Made by a program: the position numbers and the translations under genes. A model generated the notes under the pieces. The model had not been told where the DNA came from, searched no databases, and worked only from the letters and a program-made list of their open reading frames with translations. 38,624 nt of DNA from Butyrivibrio sp. (GTDB taxonomy: Bacteria; Bacillota; Clostridia; Lachnospirales; Lachnospiraceae), in contig NZ_JAGAYD010000004.1 of NCBI RefSeq assembly GCF_017940685.1, forward strand, positions 1 through 38,624. Direction: 5' to 3'. Below, piece after piece: positions 24,623 through 32,936 of this stretch (within the stretch, counting starts at the first letter, position 1; each line of letters begins with the position of its first letter).

Positions 24623-25885
24623 TCATACTCTCTTTGAGAGCACATCTTTCTCATATCTTTCAACTTCTGCAAACCACTCGCCATCGCAAGGAGCCCCAGC
24701 GCGCTTGCAGAACTCATTCCAAACATCGCCAAATGGCATTGTCTTAAGCTCTTCCTGGCTTACAAGAAGCTTTGTAAAGTTCTGGCTATCCTGAAGCTTT
24801 TTAAGGTCAGCGTTTGGTGTGAGAAGTGCATTTAAAAGAGCTTTCTGAGTGTTTCTATATCCTGTTACCCATGCACCAATCCTGTTGATTGAAGCATCAA
24901 AGTAATCAAGTGCCATAAATACAGAGCCCTCAAGGCCACCGCAACGAACTATCTCCTTAGCGATTTCTTTTGTCTCATCATCAAACAGCACAACGTGGTC
25001 AGAATCCCAGCGTACAGGTCTTGTGATGTGAAGGGCGATGTTAGGGAAGAAGGATAAAAGCGCAGGGATCTTGTCGCTTACAACCTCTGTTGGGTGGTAG
25101 TGACCGTTGTCCATAAGAGGAATGCACTTGTCCATATGTGTTGCAGCAAAACTGAGAGTAAACTCAGCGCTTCCAACAGTGTAGGACTCAACGCCAATAC
25201 CAAATACCTTGGACTCTACGCAGGGCTTAACTTTGTTGAAGTCGAAGGGCTCAGAGAGGATCTGCTCGATAGAATCCTTGTATCTGTCACGAGGACCCTT
25301 TCTGTCAGCAGGAACATCCTTAAATCCATCTCCTGTCCAGATGTTCATAACGCAGGTCTGGCCAAGTTCTTCTGCGAGATGCTGGGAAATCCTGATACAT
25401 GCCTTTCCGTGATCGATCCAGAACTTTCTTGTCTCCTCATCAGGTGAAGCAAGGGTAAGCGGATCGCATTTTGGGTGAGAGAAGAATGTAGGGTTAAAGT
25501 CGCATCCAAGGCCTCTCTCCTTGCAGAAGTCCACCCATTTCTTGAAGTGCTTGGGCTCAAGCTTATCTCTGTCAACCCAGCCACCGTTCTCATCGTCGAA
25601 AATTGCGTAGCTGGCGTGAAGGTTCATCTTGGCCTTACCAGGGATGAGCTTTAAAACTTCATCGATATCAGCCATGAGCTCTTCGGGAGTTCTTGCTCTT
25701 CCAGGGTAGTTACCTGTTGTCTGGATACCGCCTGTAAGGGGCTTGTTTGGGTCTGTGTCAAAGCCTCTTACATCGTCGCCCTGCCAGCAGTGAAGTGCGA
25801 TCTGCACGTCCTTAAGCTTTTCAATGGCTGCCTCGGTGTCAATTCCGATACTTTTGTACTTTTCTTTTGCCTGTTCGTAACTCAT
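24623..25885 (-). CDS. rhaA: L-rhamnose isomerase RhaA
   Basis: The ATG at 25885 is chosen because GGAGG lies eight bases before it; the upstream TTG would place the ribosome binding site inside the gene. The 420-residue product is full length. Recognisable blocks are IALHCWQGDDVRGFD, GIQTTGNYPGRARTPEEL, KMNLHASYAIFDDE, DFNPTFFSHP, and LLSFFPNIALHITRPVRWDSDHVV. The enzyme converts L-rhamnose to L-rhamnulose with divalent metal. Confidence 0.96.
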   Translation of the reverse strand: MSYEQAKEKYKSIGIDTEAAIEKLKDVQIALHCWQGDDVRGFDTDPNKPLTGGIQTTGNYPGRARTPEELMADIDEVLKLIPGKAKMNLHASYAIFDDENGGWVDRDKLEPKHFKKWVDFCKERGLGCDFNPTFFSHPKCDPLTLASPDEETRKFWIDHGKACIRISQHLAEELGQTCVMNIWTGDGFKDVPADRKGPRDRYKDSIEQILSEPFDFNKVKPCVESKVFGIGVESYTVGSAEFTLSFAATHMDKCIPLMDNGHYHPTEVVSDKIPALLSFFPNIALHITRPVRWDSDHVVLFDDETKEIAKEIVRCGGLEGSVFMALDYFDASINRIGAWVTGYRNTQKALLNALLTPNADLKKLQDSQNFTKLLVSQEELKTMPFGDVWNEFCKRAGAPCDGEWFAEVERYEKDVLSKRV

Positions 25886-25912
25886 TTTGTAATCCTCCAA
25901 TCAATTAAACTT

Positions 25913-27355
25913 TTAAAAGGTCTTTATATCAAAACTTTCAAAGATGCAGTTTCGTGCATCTGCAAGGCTTTTAAATATACCAGCTGTTATCATTTGGATA
26001 ACGAGATTTCCAATGGCTGTACCCTCTATAGGACCAGCATATACTGGAAGGGAAGCGGTCTTTGCTGTAAGTTCATTAAGGTATGAATCCTGGCATCCGC
26101 CTCCGATAATGTTGATACCGGTGATCTTTTTGCCAGTGATGTTTTCAATCTCTTTTATGGTGTCAGCGTAGCACCTGGACAGTCCAAGATATACGCTCTG
26201 CATGATCTGTCCGACGCTTTCAGGAACATTTTGCCCATGTGCCCTGCAGTATTCTTTTATGGCATCGATCATGCTGTCAGGTGAGAGAAAAGAGCTGTCG
26301 TTAACATCAAGTACAGTCTCAAAATCAGAGCATTTCTTTGCCTCTTCTATAAGATCAGGGAAACTGTAGGTTTTGTCAGTAGCGTATTTACTCTTTTTAC
26401 CCTCAACATATTCGCTTCCATTTAGCTCTCGCCTTATGGACTGGATGATCCAAAGTCCCATGATGTTCTTTAAAAATCTGTAGCGGTAGAAGGCTCCACC
26501 CTCGTTGGTGAGGTTCTCTTTTTTGGCGATATCGCTTGTTATTGGAACCGCATTCTCTACACCCAGAAGGCTCCAGGTTCCGCTGGAGAGATATACTGAA
26601 GTTTCATCCCTGGCAGGGACAGCAAGGAACGCTGAGCCAGTGTCGTGGGTTGCTGGTAAAATAACAGTTGATTTAAAACCAACGAGCTCAGAAATCTCGC
26701 CAGTAAAAGACCCAACAGTGGTTCCTGGCAAACTAAGTTTTCCAAAGAGCTTTTTTGGGAGACCAAGCTTTTCTATGATCTCCATATCCCACTCTTTTCC
26801 TTCCGCATTTACGAGGTTGGAGGTAGTGGCGTTTGTATACTCCTGCTTTTTAACTCCTGTGAGCCTAAAGTTAAAGTAGTCAGGGATCATGAGTAGGCTG
26901 TCTGCTTTTTTAATCTGCTCCGGGTTTTCTTTCTTTAGAGCAAGGAGCTGATAGATCGTGTTAAAAGGCTGTTTCTGTATTCCGGTTCTCTTGTAAAGTT
27001 CCTCTTCAGAGACGTATTTTATCAGCTCTTTATCCATATCAGCTGTTCTGCTATCTCTGTAAGCTACTGCGTCTCCCACCATGTTTCCATCTTTATCAAG
27101 AAGAACGTAGTCAACGCCCCAGGTATCGATTCCCACAGTTTCGGGGATCATATTTTCTTTCTTGCAGGCCTTAAGACCATCAATGATCCCGTTCCAGAGA
27201 TTGTCCATGTCCCACACAAGATGTCCATTTTCGCTGCGCTGTCTGTTTTCAAAGCGGTGGATCTCTTTTAGAAGCATCTTTCCATCCTGGACCCATCCAA
27301 TGATGTGCCTTCCGCTGGAAGCTCCGATGTCAATTGCCAGGTAATATCTGTTCAT
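25913..27355 (-). CDS. rhaB: Rhamnulokinase RhaB
   Basis: The 480-residue FGGY-family kinase begins YYLAIDIGASSGRHIIGW (phosphate-1 loop). It has VGIDTWGVDYVLLD, LPATHDTGSAFLAVP, SSGTWSLLGVE, and INIIGGGCQDSYLNELTA (adenosine region). It phosphorylates L-rhamnulose. GAGGT precedes the ATG. It is the first gene of the minus-strand rha operon and diverges from the AraC-type regulator. No rhamnose transporter or mutarotase gene is seen in the window. Confidence 0.95.
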   Translation of the reverse strand: MNRYYLAIDIGASSGRHIIGWVQDGKMLLKEIHRFENRQRSENGHLVWDMDNLWNGIIDGLKACKKENMIPETVGIDTWGVDYVLLDKDGNMVGDAVAYRDSRTADMDKELIKYVSEEELYKRTGIQKQPFNTIYQLLALKKENPEQIKKADSLLMIPDYFNFRLTGVKKQEYTNATTSNLVNAEGKEWDMEIIEKLGLPKKLFGKLSLPGTTVGSFTGEISELVGFKSTVILPATHDTGSAFLAVPARDETSVYLSSGTWSLLGVENAVPITSDIAKKENLTNEGGAFYRYRFLKNIMGLWIIQSIRRELNGSEYVEGKKSKYATDKTYSFPDLIEEAKKCSDFETVLDVNDSSFLSPDSMIDAIKEYCRAHGQNVPESVGQIMQSVYLGLSRCYADTIKEIENITGKKITGINIIGGGCQDSYLNELTAKTASLPVYAGPIEGTAIGNLVIQMITAGIFKSLADARNCIFESFDIKTF

Positions 27356-27411
27356 TGCTATACCTCATCTGATATTTGTAATGTAATGCTGTAACACCCC
27401 TTATATCATGT

Positions 27412-27417
27412 TATAAT
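27412..27417 (+). promoter_or_regulatory. -10 element (TATAAT) before the AraC-type regulator
   Basis: A consensus TATAAT lies in the rhaB-regulator divergent gap, about 80 bases before the regulator start. No good -35 hexamer is visible, which would fit activator-dependent control, but this is inference. No clear rhaB promoter could be assigned on the other strand. Confidence 0.4.
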
Positions 27418-27496
27418 ATAGGACATCAGTGGGACCTTCTAGAACTAAACCTTATCCAAAATGGAACTTTATTTGATATTTTTATCCGGAGTACTT

Positions 27497-28465
27497 ATGA
27501 GAAAAGAAATCCTTGACCACATCTACAAGATCACAGAGGAAGAAGAGAAGATAATTGCAGGAAATGCGGCTATTTCCAAGGAGCTTTACACATCAGAGGA
27601 TGAGTTTGTGGTGGACTCCGCCAAGCTTCTTGAGAAGGGCAAATTCATCGCCATAAGACCCCACACAAGGTTTGCTTACTTCCCTGAACACAGACACAAC
27701 TATATAGAGATGCTGGTTATGCTCCAGGGGAGCCTTACCACCAGGATCAAGGATGGAGATACGATTGAATTAAAAACGGGCGATATTTTACTTATGAATC
27801 GCCACGCAAGGCATGAAATCCTGCCCTGCAGCAAAGATGATCTTGCCATGAACATTATAATCCTCCCGGAGTTCTTTTCCCGAAGCAGCGTCTCTTACGA
27901 CAGGGAGAACATCCTAAGGGACTTTATCATAGCTTCCCTTTCTGAAAAGAACAGGTACAGCGACTTTCTCCTATATCATGCCAAGGGAGTCATAGCTGTA
28001 GAGAATCTTATGGAGAACCTGATCTGGACACTGACAGTCCATCCAAATGACATGAACCAGGTGGTAAATGGCACCATGGATCTTCTCCTTATGAATCTAG
28101 CTGCTCTTTCTGCAGATACCTTAAAGGACATGAGGTCCAAGGGACAGAATATCACCATAGCAGCCCTTGAATACATAGATCACAACTATAAAGATGGAAG
28201 TCTTGAGGAACTTGCAAAGAAGACAGGCTATACCACAGCCCACCTAAGCAGACTATTAAAAAATAACACCGGTAATAATTTTAAGCAGCTCCTGCAGCAA
28301 AGGAAGCTGCAGCAAGCTGCTTATTATTTAGAGAACACCACTCTTACCACAGAGCGGATAATAGAAAACATTGGTTATGAAAACAGCGCATACTTCTACA
28401 AGAAGTTTGCAGAGAGGTATGGATGCCCGCCAAGAGAATATAGGAAAAAGCACCAGTTATCTTAA
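27497..28465 (+). CDS. AraC-family regulator, probably of rhamnose genes
   Basis: ATG 27497 is preferred over 27461 because GGAG lies five bases before it. The 322-residue product has an N-terminal cupin sensing domain (AIRPHTRFAYFPEHRHNYIEMLVML, then TGDILLMNRHARHEI). The C-terminal pair of helix-turn-helix motifs is ALEYIDHNYKDGSLEELAKKTGYTTAHLSRLLKN and IENIGYENSAYFYKKFAERYGCPPREYRK, the AraC/XylS signature. Divergence from rhaB suggests it activates the rhaBAD operon. Its stop overlaps the end of the convergent gene by nine bases. Confidence 0.9.
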   Translation: MRKEILDHIYKITEEEEKIIAGNAAISKELYTSEDEFVVDSAKLLEKGKFIAIRPHTRFAYFPEHRHNYIEMLVMLQGSLTTRIKDGDTIELKTGDILLMNRHARHEILPCSKDDLAMNIIILPEFFSRSSVSYDRENILRDFIIASLSEKNRYSDFLLYHAKGVIAVENLMENLIWTLTVHPNDMNQVVNGTMDLLLMNLAALSADTLKDMRSKGQNITIAALEYIDHNYKDGSLEELAKKTGYTTAHLSRLLKNNTGNNFKQLLQQRKLQQAAYYLENTTLTTERIIENIGYENSAYFYKKFAERYGCPPREYRKKHQLS

Positions 28466-29101
28466 AATGCTATATCCAAAGCTGTTTACAAGGGCATCTA
28501 TTGGCTGTCCTGCTTTGCAGAGAGGACACTCTGATGGAGCATAGGAGTGGTAATTCGGAATTTCTTCTGGATGGAATACGGATAAAACAGGGATTCCCTC
28601 AACTTCTTTTACAGCACTAAAAATAGCACATGCTCCGGAAACAGTAGCTCCGTAGTAGCGTACACCGTCCATGAGACCTTCCAGGGTAAGACCTGTTGCA
28701 AGAGAGCCCATGAGGATCAGTACGTTTTTACCTCTGATAGCCAGCTGGAGATTATCCCTGAAGATTATCTGCCCATTAGGCGCATACTCAGGCGCAAGAA
28801 CGTAGATCGTCTTGTGAGCGTTGGTGTTAAGAACTCCGGCCTTGGTGAGTTCCTCTGCAAGGTAAGTTCCTATAACTTCAGTTCCATCAGCGCACAAAAT
28901 AGTATCAACTGGAGTTCCGAAAGTGTAGTGCATTGCCAGAGCGCTGGCCACGCCATGAGCTTCATTACATCTGGTCTTAAGTGTGCCAATTTCCATGTAG
29001 TTTGTGATGTGAGAATGGGTGGTAGCGTAGTGCCCGGGAATGATCTTAAGAGCAACATTTGAATTCATTGATGCAGGTATTTTTTGATATTCACTTAGCA
29101 T
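28457..29101 (-). CDS. Phosphoribosyltransferase-family protein (orotate PRTase-like)
   Basis: The 214-residue product has an orotate-phosphoribosyltransferase-like layout. CADGTEVIGTYLAEELTKAG is a substrate segment, VLILMGSLATGLTLEGLMDGVRYYGATVSGACAIFS sits where the PRPP loop is expected, and the end is ECPLCKAGQPIDALVNSFGYS, a cysteine-containing tail seen in clostridial PyrE-like proteins. The canonical acidic PRPP motif is not clear, with MGSLATGLT in its place, so catalysis is uncertain. AGGGGG lies eight bases before the ATG. It converges on the AraC-type gene with a nine-base overlap and diverges from ddh. Confidence 0.6.
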   Translation of the reverse strand: MLSEYQKIPASMNSNVALKIIPGHYATTHSHITNYMEIGTLKTRCNEAHGVASALAMHYTFGTPVDTILCADGTEVIGTYLAEELTKAGVLNTNAHKTIYVLAPEYAPNGQIIFRDNLQLAIRGKNVLILMGSLATGLTLEGLMDGVRYYGATVSGACAIFSAVKEVEGIPVLSVFHPEEIPNYHSYAPSECPLCKAGQPIDALVNSFGYSILR

Positions 29102-29234
29102 AAGCAGATCCCCCTTTTCTTTATATTAATCAGTATAACATAATACTAAACTCGAAAAAACAAATCCGCATAATCTGAATATTTTTAGGCAGAAAACATC
29201 AAAAAAATAGATAGCACAGCAGGATAAATGATTG

Positions 29235-29240
29235 TATAAT
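29235..29240 (+). promoter_or_regulatory. -10 element of the ddh promoter
   Basis: TATAAT at 29235-29240 lies 47 bases before the ddh start. TAGCAC 17 bases upstream is a weak -35 candidate. Confidence 0.5.
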
Positions 29241-29286
29241 ACAGTTTAATTGTACGTGATTTATTTTTTAATAGGAGGCAAAAGAA

Positions 29287-30273
29287 ATGAGTATCAGAAT
29301 TGGTATCCTTGGTTACGGTAACCTTGGTAAGGGAGTAGAACTGGCAGTAGCTGCAGCACCAGATATGGAGCTGGTTGCAGTTTTCACAAGAAGAGATCCA
29401 TCTTTTCTTTCAATAAAGACAGCAGGCGTTCCTGTTGTTTCTGTTAATGACGTGGCAGACTACAAAGACAAGATAGATGTTATGATCCTCTGCGGAGGAA
29501 GCGCAACAGACCTTCCTGTTCAGACACCACAGTACGCAAGGATGTTCAACGTTGTAGACAGCTTTGACACACATGCCCGCATTCCAGAGCACTTTGCAAA
29601 TGTTGACGCGGCAGCTAAGGAAGCAGGCAAGGTTGCAGTTATTTCCTGCGGATGGGATCCAGGCATGTTCTCACTTGCCAGAGTTTATTCAAACGCTATC
29701 CTTCCAGATGGCAACGACTACACATTCTGGGGCAAGGGCGTATCACAGGGACATTCTGATGCGATCCGCCGTATCAAGGGCGTTAAGAATGCCAAGCAGT
29801 ACACAATCCCTGTAGAGAGCGCTCTCGAGGCAGTTAGAAGCGGCAAGAACCCTGAGCTGTCCACAAGAGACAAGCACACAAGAGAGTGCTTTGTTGTTCT
29901 TGAGGACGGTGCTGATGCAGCAGCTGTTGAAAAAGAGATAAAAGAGATGCCAAACTATTTCGCTGATTATGACACAACTGTTCACTTCATCAGCGAGGAA
30001 GAGCTTCTTAAGAACCATAGCGGAATGGCTCATGGCGGCTTTGTATTTAGAAGCGGAAAGACAGGGGCTGACAAGGAGCACAATCACATCATCGAGTACA
30101 GCTTAAAGCTTGATTCAAACCCTGAATTTACAACAAGCGTTTTAGTAGCAGTTGCAAGAGCAGCATTTAAGATGCATGCTGAAGGCGCTAAGGGATGCAA
30201 AACAATGCTTGATATTCCTCCAGCAATGCTTTCAGACAAGACTCCAGAAGAACTTAGATCTCATCTTCTTTAA
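29287..30273 (+). CDS. ddh: meso-Diaminopimelate D-dehydrogenase
   Basis: The 328-residue NADPH-dependent enzyme makes meso-diaminopimelate from tetrahydrodipicolinate in one step, for lysine and peptidoglycan. It shows the Rossmann loop GILGYGNLGKGVELAV, then VFTRRDP, CGGSATDLPVQTPQYA, VDSFDTHARIPEHF, SCGWDPGMFSLARVY, and FWGKGVSQGHSDAIRRI, all typical. AGGAGG precedes the ATG by nine bases. It has its own promoter. Confidence 0.97.
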   Translation: MSIRIGILGYGNLGKGVELAVAAAPDMELVAVFTRRDPSFLSIKTAGVPVVSVNDVADYKDKIDVMILCGGSATDLPVQTPQYARMFNVVDSFDTHARIPEHFANVDAAAKEAGKVAVISCGWDPGMFSLARVYSNAILPDGNDYTFWGKGVSQGHSDAIRRIKGVKNAKQYTIPVESALEAVRSGKNPELSTRDKHTRECFVVLEDGADAAAVEKEIKEMPNYFADYDTTVHFISEEELLKNHSGMAHGGFVFRSGKTGADKEHNHIIEYSLKLDSNPEFTTSVLVAVARAAFKMHAEGAKGCKTMLDIPPAMLSDKTPEELRSHLL

Positions 30274-30276
30274 TGC

Positions 30277-30312
30277 TTTAACCCACTAAAAAATGTGGTA
30301 AAATATAACCAC
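30277..30312 (+). promoter_or_regulatory. Weak promoter with a dyad over the -10 region
   Basis: TTTAAC (30277-30282) and TAAAAT (30299-30304) are 16 bases apart. The -10 lies within an inverted repeat GTGGT (30295-30299) and ACCAC (30308-30312), a possible operator for the sulfhydrylase gene. No S-box or T-box RNA is seen. Confidence 0.35.
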
Positions 30313-30352
30313 TTATGAAATCGGAATAATTAAAATTTGGAGGCATTAACAG

Positions 30353-31630
30353 ATGAGTCAGCAGAAAATTGGAACAAGGTGCGTACAGGCGGGATATACT
30401 CCGAAAAACGGAGAGCCAAGGCAGATACCTATTATTCAGTCAACAACTTTTAAGTACGACACCAGCGAGGATATGGGTAAGCTTTTTGACCTTGAGGCCA
30501 GTGGATATTTCTACACAAGGCTTCAGAACCCCACCAATGATCATGTTGCAGCCAAGATAGCTGCACTTGAGGGCGGAACTGCAGCAATGCTCACATCTTC
30601 AGGACAGGCAGCCAACTTTTTTGCCCTGTTTAACATATGCGAGTGCGGAAGCCACATTGTAGCTTCTTCATCAATATACGGCGGAACCTTTAACCTTATT
30701 GCAGTTACCATGGCAAAGATGGGAATCGAGGTTACCTTCGTTTCACCTACAGCCACAGATGAAGAGCTCGACGCTGCATTTAAGGACAACACAAGAGCTG
30801 TATTTGGAGAGACTATCGCCAATCCTGCTCTTACAGTTTTAGACATCGAGAAGTTTGCAAACGCTGCCCACAGACACGGAGTACCTCTTATTGTGGATAA
30901 CACCTTCCCAACACCTGTAAACTGCAGGCCAATCGAGTGGGGAGCAGATATTGTAACTCATTCAACAACCAAGTACATGGACGGTCATGGAGCCGGCGTT
31001 GGCGGAGCAATCGTAGATTCAGGCAAGTTTGACTGGATGGCACACGCAGACAAGTTCCCTGGACTTTGTCAGCCAGACGATTCATATCACGGAATTACAT
31101 ATGCTGATAAGTTTGGAAAAGAGGGAGCCTTCATAACCAAGGCTACAGCCCAGCTTATGAGAGACTTTGGAAGCATCCAGTCTCCACAGAATGCATTTAT
31201 CTTAAATCTTGGACTTGAATCTCTTCACGTACGCATGCCCAAGCATGTTGAGAATGGTCTGGCAGTAGCAAGGTTTTTGGAAAAGCACCCTAAGGTTGTT
31301 AAGGTCAGCTACCCTGGCCTTGAATCAGATAAGTATTATGAGCTTGCTAAGAAATATATGCCAAACGGTGGTTGCGGCGTAGTTTCTTTCGAGCTCGAAG
31401 GTGGCAGGTCAGCAGCAGAGAACTTTATGAAGAAATTAAAGCTTGCTGCTATTGAGACTCACGTGGCAGATGCCCGTACCTGCTGTCTCAACCCGGCAAC
31501 ATCAACACACAGGCAGATGACTGATGAGCAGCTTTCTGAGGCTGGAATCCCAGCAGGACTTGTAAGAATGAGCTGCGGCCTGGAGGACAAGGAAGATCTC
31601 ATCGCAGATCTTGAACAGGCTCTTTCTTAA
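30353..31630 (+). CDS. metY: O-acetylhomoserine sulfhydrylase MetY
   Basis: The 425-residue PLP enzyme of the Cys/Met metabolism family has TRCVQAGYTPKNGEPRQIPI, STTFKY, YFYTRLQNPTNDHVAAKIAALEGG, and ASSSIYGGTFNL. The PLP-lysine region is VTHSTTKYMDGHG. The long form with a large insert before the C-terminal RMSCGLEDKEDLIADL fits MetY rather than cystathionine gamma-synthase. It makes homocysteine from O-acetylhomoserine and sulfide. GGAGG lies about ten bases before the ATG. Confidence 0.93.
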   Translation: MSQQKIGTRCVQAGYTPKNGEPRQIPIIQSTTFKYDTSEDMGKLFDLEASGYFYTRLQNPTNDHVAAKIAALEGGTAAMLTSSGQAANFFALFNICECGSHIVASSSIYGGTFNLIAVTMAKMGIEVTFVSPTATDEELDAAFKDNTRAVFGETIANPALTVLDIEKFANAAHRHGVPLIVDNTFPTPVNCRPIEWGADIVTHSTTKYMDGHGAGVGGAIVDSGKFDWMAHADKFPGLCQPDDSYHGITYADKFGKEGAFITKATAQLMRDFGSIQSPQNAFILNLGLESLHVRMPKHVENGLAVARFLEKHPKVVKVSYPGLESDKYYELAKKYMPNGGCGVVSFELEGGRSAAENFMKKLKLAAIETHVADARTCCLNPATSTHRQMTDEQLSEAGIPAGLVRMSCGLEDKEDLIADLEQALS

Positions 31631-31644
31631 TCTGTACTAATGAT

Positions 31645-31676
31645 GGCCTGTGGCGTGGCAACCACAGGTCTTTTTT
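31645..31676 (+). terminator. Intrinsic terminator after metY
   Basis: The stem GGCCTGTGG/CCACAGGTC with loop CGTGGCAA is followed by TTTTTT. Confidence 0.9.
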
Positions 31677-31697
31677 ACCCCCTGAAAGGAGATTTCT

Positions 31698-32816
31698 ATG
31701 GCACAGATTTTTTTTCCTGAGATGAAAAAGAAACTTGCATTTGGCGCAATGAGGCTGCCCATGAAGGATGGCCAGATTGATAAGGCGCAGGTTTGCGATA
31801 TGGTTGATGCCTTTATTGAAAACGGCTTTAACTACTTTGATACAGCCCACGGCTATCACGACGGACTGTCTGAGACAACTTTAAAAGAGTGCCTCACAAG
31901 CCGCCACGACAGAAGTGAGTACACTCTTACCAACAAGCTCACAGAGCCCTATTTTAACAGCAAAGAAGAGATCCGTCCCTTCTTTGAAAAGCAGCTTGCA
32001 TGGTGTGGAGTTGAATATTTTGATTTTTACCTGATGCATGCGCTTGGCAGAGGCAACTATGACAAGTTCCAAAGATGCGAAGCTTTCGAGGTTGCACAGG
32101 AACTCAAGAAAGAGGGAAAGGTTAAGCACGTTGGTCTTTCTTTCCATGATTCAGCAGATTTTCTGGACAAGATATTAACTGATCACCCTGAGGTAGAGGT
32201 TGTTCAGATTCAGTTCAATTACCTTGACTATGAGGATGACAGAGTTCAGAGCAGAAAGTGTTACGAGGTATGTAAAAAGCACAACAAGCCAATCCTTGTA
32301 ATGGAGCCTGTTAAGGGCGGAAGCCTTGTAAACCTTTCTGATGAGGCTAAAAAGGTTTATGACGACCTTGGAGATATGAGCTATGCATCCTATGCTATCC
32401 GCTTTGTTGCTGGATTTGACCAGATCGCCATGGTACTGTCCGGTATGAGTTCAATTGAGCAGATGAATGATAACATCTCCTACATGAAGGACTTTAAGCC
32501 TCTTTCGGAAAAAGAGATGGAGGCAGTGCAGAAGGTAATCAGGATCACCAAAGGTCTTGACCTTATCCCATGTACCAACTGTCACTACTGCATCGAAGAG
32601 AACCACTGTCCTATGAACATCAGGATTCCTGATCTGTTTAGTTGCCTCAATGACAAGGCAAGCCTTGGATCAGACATAGAGAAAAAATACGCTGAGTTTA
32701 CTGACGGCTTTGGTAAGGCATCTGACTGCGTTAAGTGCGGAATGTGCGAGGCAGTTTGTCCTCAGCACCTAGAGATCAGAGATCTCCTTGAGAAGGTCGC
32801 AGTAGCTTTTGAATAA
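31698..32816 (+). CDS. Aldo/keto reductase with C-terminal 4Fe-4S domain
   Basis: The 372-residue product has an aldo/keto reductase barrel at ~1-285: FGAMRLPM, NGFNYFDTAHGYHDG with the Asp/Tyr catalytic pair, and LTNKL at the catalytic lysine position. FDFYLMHALGRGNYDKF, MEPVKGGSLVNL and LSGMSSIEQMNDNI also match. A cysteine-rich tail follows: CTNCHYCIEENHC and CVKCGMCEAVCP, the latter a classic 4Fe-4S motif. Such fused reductases are common in anaerobes; the substrate is unknown. GAAAGGAG precedes the ATG. A REP-based terminator follows. Confidence 0.92.
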   Translation: MAQIFFPEMKKKLAFGAMRLPMKDGQIDKAQVCDMVDAFIENGFNYFDTAHGYHDGLSETTLKECLTSRHDRSEYTLTNKLTEPYFNSKEEIRPFFEKQLAWCGVEYFDFYLMHALGRGNYDKFQRCEAFEVAQELKKEGKVKHVGLSFHDSADFLDKILTDHPEVEVVQIQFNYLDYEDDRVQSRKCYEVCKKHNKPILVMEPVKGGSLVNLSDEAKKVYDDLGDMSYASYAIRFVAGFDQIAMVLSGMSSIEQMNDNISYMKDFKPLSEKEMEAVQKVIRITKGLDLIPCTNCHYCIEENHCPMNIRIPDLFSCLNDKASLGSDIEKKYAEFTDGFGKASDCVKCGMCEAVCPQHLEIRDLLEKVAVAFE

Positions 32817-32826
32817 GCCACGGGTA

Positions 32827-32934
32827 AGCCACGGGGACGGTTCTACTGTCTCATTGTGCACAACAAGACACGGGGACGGTTCTCTTGACTTATTGTAAAC
32901 AACAAGTCAAAAGAACCGTCCCCGTGTCTTGTTT
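32827..32934. repeat. REP-like repeats, locus 3: two direct and one inverted copy
   Basis: Direct copies containing CACGGGGACGGTTCT start near 32829 and 32869, followed by an inverted copy reading AGAACCGTCCCCGTGTCTTG. The array fills the gap between the reductase and the convergent ammonium transporter gene. Confidence 0.9.
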
Positions 32935-32936
32935 TT
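32863..32936. terminator. Bidirectional terminator built from two inverted REP copies
   Basis: A stem of about 33 bp with one mismatch pairs 32863-32895 with 32900-32932, with a four-base loop. The plus strand ends in TTTTT. It lies between convergent genes, so the repeats appear to serve as their shared terminator. Confidence 0.75.
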
